10,950 nucleotides of DNA from Larix sibirica (Eukaryota; Streptophyta; Pinopsida; Pinales; Pinaceae). The notes below the pieces were generated by a model, which was given only the letters and a program-made list of their open reading frames with translations, was not told the origin of the DNA and searched no databases. Every line of letters begins with the position of its first letter. Positions within the stretch are counted from its first letter, which is position 1. Both the position numbers and the translations under genes were made by a program. This document shows, in pieces, positions 8,460 through 10,950 of this stretch. The DNA is taken from the NCBI GenBank assembly GCA_004151065.3, contig NWUY0304806739.1, forward strand, positions 1 through 10,950. The letters are read 5' to 3'.

Positions 8460-8489
8460 GTCGAAGCTGTTACCGAAGCAGCAACTATA
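8449..8489 (+). other. Inverted repeat enclosing the candidate splice acceptor
   Basis: TATAGTTGC at 8449-8457 pairs perfectly with GCAACTATA at 8481-8489, with a 23-base loop. The left arm overlaps the first base of the CAG acceptor at 8457-8459. Confidence 0.45.
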
Positions 8490-8589
8490 AAAACTGGCGG
8501 TAATCTCGCTAAACCCTGCAGCTACTGGTTCGCGGGTTGTAGCATGTCATCAACACCCCGGATAACGCACTTACCCAATTAGCTACCTG

Positions 8590-9290
8590 GTTTTGTTGTG
8601 GCTAGCGGATGTAACCTCTTCATTCTACCGTTGTGACCCAGGAGACTCAATAGTGCAACTCTTACTTATACCGATTGTGACTCTCCGTCCGCATGCTACT
8701 GAGTGTAGCTTCTGCGATGACACCTTGTGTACGCTCGAGGGGGCCCTTTTAAACGCTACTCGTTTGCAGTGCGACTTGTCACTTGTGCGGGTTGGTAGCC
8801 TTCGAAACGTTATTGGTTGTGAAACAAAGGGATACTTTCAGACAGATAATTTCAAAGCAGCAGATTCGCTAGCGGGTTTCGAACAATAGGAAGAATACGC
8901 CAGTACTGGTCGCTATGACTCACAACGAGCAGACTCAGAACACCCACTGGGACAGGTACGCTACGTTGACCATTTATGATAGACCTTCATTTACAAATTG
9001 ACCTAAAAGCAGTACGAATAACCGTTGGAGACTACGCATCGTACACCTTCAGATGGGGATAATACGCCGGAAAAGACTCCGAATCCGGAGCTCCCTCTTT
9101 GCCTTCAACTGGTCCGGATCACGACTAGAATACGTATGGCGAGTAGTCTGGCTATTGCTATTGCTCTACGCCTTTACAAATGACTATAAGTCTGGTTCGA
9201 ATTGCTATGGCTCTCTGGTCTATAGCGTTTAGTCTAGTATATACGCTGCTTATAAGAAGCTTATCAACTCACACAACTATCCCCTATACG
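8590..9290. other. Unassigned stretch with one 107-codon open frame
   Basis: A plus-strand frame is open from 8566 to the TAG at 8887-8889, with no ATG near its start; a TTG at 8593 is the earliest alternative start. The predicted residues are cysteine-containing but match no family I know, and the frame is not the one used by the putative exon 2 upstream. A frame of this length is not surprising in 11 kb. The rest, to 9290, has words such as GCTATTGCTATTGCT (near 9150) but no recognisable gene. Confidence 0.4.
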
Positions 9291-9291
9291 C

Positions 9292-9423
9292 TGGCTATAG
9301 CGGGCTATAGAGCGGGCTTACGCGGAGGCGGAGAATAAATCACACAGTGGCGGCTAGCGGGCTATATAAATCAAATTTCCGGGCTATGCAACCCAATCAA
9401 CCGGGCTAAGTAACGACAAGTCG
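9292..9423 (+). repeat. CGGGCTA repeats, partly with an exact 22-bp period
   Basis: CGGGCTA occurs at 9301, 9358, 9380 and 9402, with CGGGCTT at 9313. The last three starts are exactly 22 bases apart. The intervening bases in those three units are diverged, so only the seven-base head is conserved. The spacing looks like an old tandem array, although a short constrained core could also produce it. No flanking gene explains it. Confidence 0.55.
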
Positions 9424-9925
9424 AAGAGCTGTCCTTCTAAGCCACTTGCTAATCGTTTGAAACGTAAGCATAACTCGAATGCAAAGCAGAAGGGTACTAA
9501 ACGTGATGCGTTTCATCCTACCTAGAGACCTGAGAATCGCAAGTTGTAGTCTCCGACTCGTAAGGGTAAGTAGTCTACTCGCAAGGCTATATAGTAAGTA
9601 TATTAAGTTGAAATATCCTACCTATTCCCCATTGCCGCCCCCCCAACGACCCTCAGCCTCATACCTTTGGCCCCTTGGTCCTACGCTCCGGATCAGAGAC
9701 TACCTATACCTCGTCAAATCGTGATCAGAAGGCTAAGAAGGCGTATACGAAAAAGCGTAAGTCTAAGGCTCAGCAGTATCAGGTGCGATAGAACCTATTC
9801 TTACTTATAAAAATCTAAGTCCCTGGTCTAATGGAATAAGGCCTTAAGGTATCTCTTTCTTGCTTTCTTACTTTTTTTTTTATTAGCCTTAGGATAAATA
9901 AAGTTATATAAGATATATCTTCTCT
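9424..9925. other. Unassigned stretch
   Basis: No gene recognised. One plus-strand frame at about 9370-9523 is rich in Lys, Arg and Asn but lacks a start and a family. There is a C-rich patch at 9633-9652 and a T-run at 9872-9881. Confidence 0.45.
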
Positions 9926-9927
9926 CC

Positions 9928-10092
9928 CTTGCGACCCGGATCATTAATATATTTAACTGGCTACCTGAATTAGAAATTATATTTACCTTTCTCTGTGCGA
10001 CCAAATATCGAACCCGGTACAAAGTATTTCGACCTTGCGACTTAACCGGAGAGCTTCTATCTAACTGGTGATATACTTGGCTGGCTGGATTC
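9928..10092 (+). repeat. Two diverged copies of a CTTGCGAC...TAACTGG unit
   Basis: CTTGCGAC-CCGGA followed by TTTAACTGGCTACCTGAATT (9928-9971) recurs as CTTGCGAC-TTAACCGGA followed by CTAACTGG and TTGGCTGGCTGGATT (10034-10092). The copies start 106 bases apart. A weaker GTGCGAC lies between them at about 9995. On the minus strand the second copy superficially resembles a tRNA, but the arms do not pair. Confidence 0.5.
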
Positions 10093-10171
10093 TAAATATG
10101 TATTGATATGAGCATGTTTGTTATTCTAAAGTGGAAATATCCCCTTGGAGCTGGAAACGATATACTAGGCC

Positions 10172-10394
10172 CTGCCTGCCCAGCAAGTAACTCTTCTTTC
10201 TTCAATATCTTGCTTGCCTGCTGCAGCCCGCTGACTAGGGATATATAAACGGTCTGTTAAGGGATATCTCACTCGGTCCAGTGAAGCGGAATTCTATAGA
10301 TACAAATACGGTCTAGTTCGGGTAAACGATAACAGCTGCCCAGTCACACTACTTACTATCACGATTCTTGCCTGCCCGCAGCAGCCTGCTTACT
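10172..10394 (+). repeat. Three diverged TTGCCTGC...GCAGCC repeats
   Basis: CTGCCTGCCCAGCAAGTAACT is at about 10172-10192. A TTGCCTGCTGCAGCCCGCTG word is at 10214-10233. TTGCCTGCCCGCAGCAGCCT followed by GCTTACT is at 10368-10394. They share the order CTGCC, CAGC and TAACT/GACT/TTACT. These are probably drifted copies of one element. Confidence 0.5.
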
Positions 10395-10581
10395 GCTCCT
10401 ATTACTATGATATTACCCCTCCACCCGGCCTGAATTCTTGCTTGGATCGACACGGCACCAGGCAGGGATTCTATAATAAATTGTAAACGTTGAAGTAAAC
10501 CTTAACTGCGGCTTGTTAATAGTAAGATGAGGTTGATAACGGCCGAAGGATGTTCTACTTTGGGTTTACTAAGTTTTGCAT

Positions 10582-10647
10582 AAAGGTTACAGGATTCAAA
10601 CGGCGCTCTCCAAAACATATGGGCTAACCGGACTGCGCTACACCTAG
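10582..10647 (-). pseudogene. trnP-UGG: Degenerate mitochondrial tRNA-Pro(UGG)
   Basis: Read on the minus strand, the sequence starts CTAGGTGTAGCGCAGTCCGG (10647-10628), continues through the anticodon region ATGTTTTGG (10619-10611) with the UGG anticodon intact, and ends GAATCCTGTAACCTT (10597-10583). This follows the native plant mitochondrial trnP closely in the acceptor/D-arm and T-loop regions. Compared with that gene as I know it, about four bases are missing from the 3' side of the anticodon stem and about four from the T stem, giving 66 nt instead of about 74-75. The acceptor ends also no longer pair well (three to four of seven). It is therefore a relic, and a functional copy should lie elsewhere. 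In seed-plant mitogenomes trnP often sits near trnF and trnS; I saw neither here. Confidence 0.75.
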
Positions 10648-10820
10648 TCTAACCCCTTATAATACTTATGAAGATTCCTTCTCTGCTATGCTCTTGTTGC
10701 GTGTGTCATCGATTCACGCAAAAACTAACCCTTTCCGTCTCATTGTCACTCGGTATCCCAACCAGGCTAGGCATAACACCTTACTGTAGAGCATGTTAGA
10801 AATTATTAGTTAGGTGGGCT
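10648..10820. other. Unassigned spacer
   Basis: No feature recognised between the trnP relic and the coding-like edge. I checked specifically for minus-strand trnF and trnS remnants and found no T-loop or anticodon match. Confidence 0.4.
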
Positions 10821-10950
10821 GCTGGTAATAATTATGATGATGGAAATGATACTGGAAATAATTCCCCTTAAACTTATGCTATAAATTATGGTTCAACTAA
10901 TTATTGAAATAATTATCCCATTTCAACTTATGATGGGAATGAAGCTGGTT
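10821..10950 (+). pseudogene. Asn/Tyr/Gly-rich repetitive coding relic, cut by window end
   Basis: One plus-strand frame from 10821 reads AGNNYDDGNDTGNNSP, stop, TYAINYGSTNY, stop, NNYPISTYDGNEAG, and runs off the window. Codons such as AAT, TAT, GAT and GGT/GGA recur. A diverged internal repeat of 51 bases (17 codons) links 10854 and 10905, with an in-frame three-base gap. That pattern suggests selection on protein in the past. By alignment of the two copies, TAA at 10869 corresponds to TCA, and TGA at 10905 corresponds to GGA, so both stops are point mutations. The composition resembles low-complexity, prion-like regions of nuclear RNA-binding proteins, but the family is not identifiable. 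Confidence 0.4.

Larger units (their letters stand above)
7501..8582 (+). pseudogene. Putative nuclear-derived gene start: ATG exon, intron, short exon 2 with CCCH-like remnant
   Basis: The first coding exon would be just the ATG at 7501-7503, directly followed by the donor GTGAGT (7504). This layout is common in plant genes, including ribosomal protein genes. A 956-base intron would end at 8459: TACTAAC at 8437-8443 is an ideal branch site, 17 bases before the acceptor TTGCAG (8454-8459). Exon 2 joined in phase is open for 40 codons to a TAG at 8580. It contains AKPCSYWFAGCSMSS (8508-8552) followed by PRITHLPN. KPC-x-YW-x-x-G followed by C-x5-P-x3-H resembles a CCCH zinc finger (C-x7/8-C-x5-C-x3-H) that has lost a residue in the first spacing and has Pro for the third Cys. 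Weakness: the fragment is short, no further exon was found, and it may be fortuitous. If real, it is probably a truncated copy of a nuclear gene. Confidence 0.3.

Noticed and set aside
8566-8889. 107-codon plus-strand open frame with several Cys
   Set aside because: No ATG near the start, no family match, and the length is within expectation for 11 kb; not in frame with the putative exon 2.
10008-10082. tRNA-like sequence on the minus strand (CAGTTAGATAGAAGC and GGGTTCGAT words)
   Set aside because: The anticodon and T stems do not pair properly, the acceptor ends do not match, and the same words occur in a partner copy of a local repeat at 9928-9971.
10869-10907. Stops in the Asn/Tyr-rich frame restored by U-to-C RNA editing
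   Set aside because: Comparison of the two internal repeat copies shows the stops replace TCA and GGA, which U-to-C editing of TAA or TGA would not restore.
1-10950. CRISPR array, bacterial defence system or operon
   Set aside because: No regularly spaced identical repeats with unique spacers, no ribosome-binding sites with tandem genes, and the identifiable pieces are of plant origin.

Overview
The window looks like non-coding DNA of a vascular plant, most likely an intergenic stretch of a large, repeat-rich mitochondrial genome. The best clue is a degenerate tRNA-Pro(UGG) at 10582-10647 (minus strand) that closely follows the native plant mitochondrial trnP. Other features point to nuclear origin: remnants of plant LTR retrotransposons, and a segment shaped like the start of a nuclear gene (TATA box, leader, ATG directly before a splice donor, TACTAAC branch site, acceptor). 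Plant mitogenomes commonly carry such nuclear pieces. The converse, nuclear DNA with a mitochondrial insert, cannot be excluded. I see no complete protein gene, rRNA, CRISPR array or bacterial-style operon.

Layout. Positions 1-300 hold a Ty1/copia-type trace with an exact 12-nt primer-binding site for initiator tRNA-Met. About 300-1430 is unassigned apart from short AT repeats and a GC-rich hairpin. About 1430-3450 is a field of diverged interspersed repeats built from a few motif families. 3671-3840 is a Ty3/gypsy integrase fragment on the plus strand. About 3890-4963 is a decayed coiled-coil-rich reading frame on the minus strand, possibly gag-like. 4960-5437 is a Ty3/gypsy protease fragment on the plus strand. 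About 5440-7150 is unassigned. 7150-7500 looks like a promoter and leader. 7501-8582 is a possible two-exon gene start whose product ends in a broken CCCH-like motif. 9290-10400 contains three groups of short diverged repeats. 10582-10647 is the trnP relic, and 10821-10950 is the edge of an Asn/Tyr/Gly-rich coding relic running off the window.

The parts do not form a working pathway. The retroelement pieces are broken by stops, frameshifts and catalytic substitutions, and their order and strands (integrase +, coiled coil -, protease +) do not match an intact element. The most informative points are the nuclear-like gene start, the unassigned coiled-coil protein relic, the trnP relic, and the repeat field. 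All family assignments were made by reading motifs by eye.
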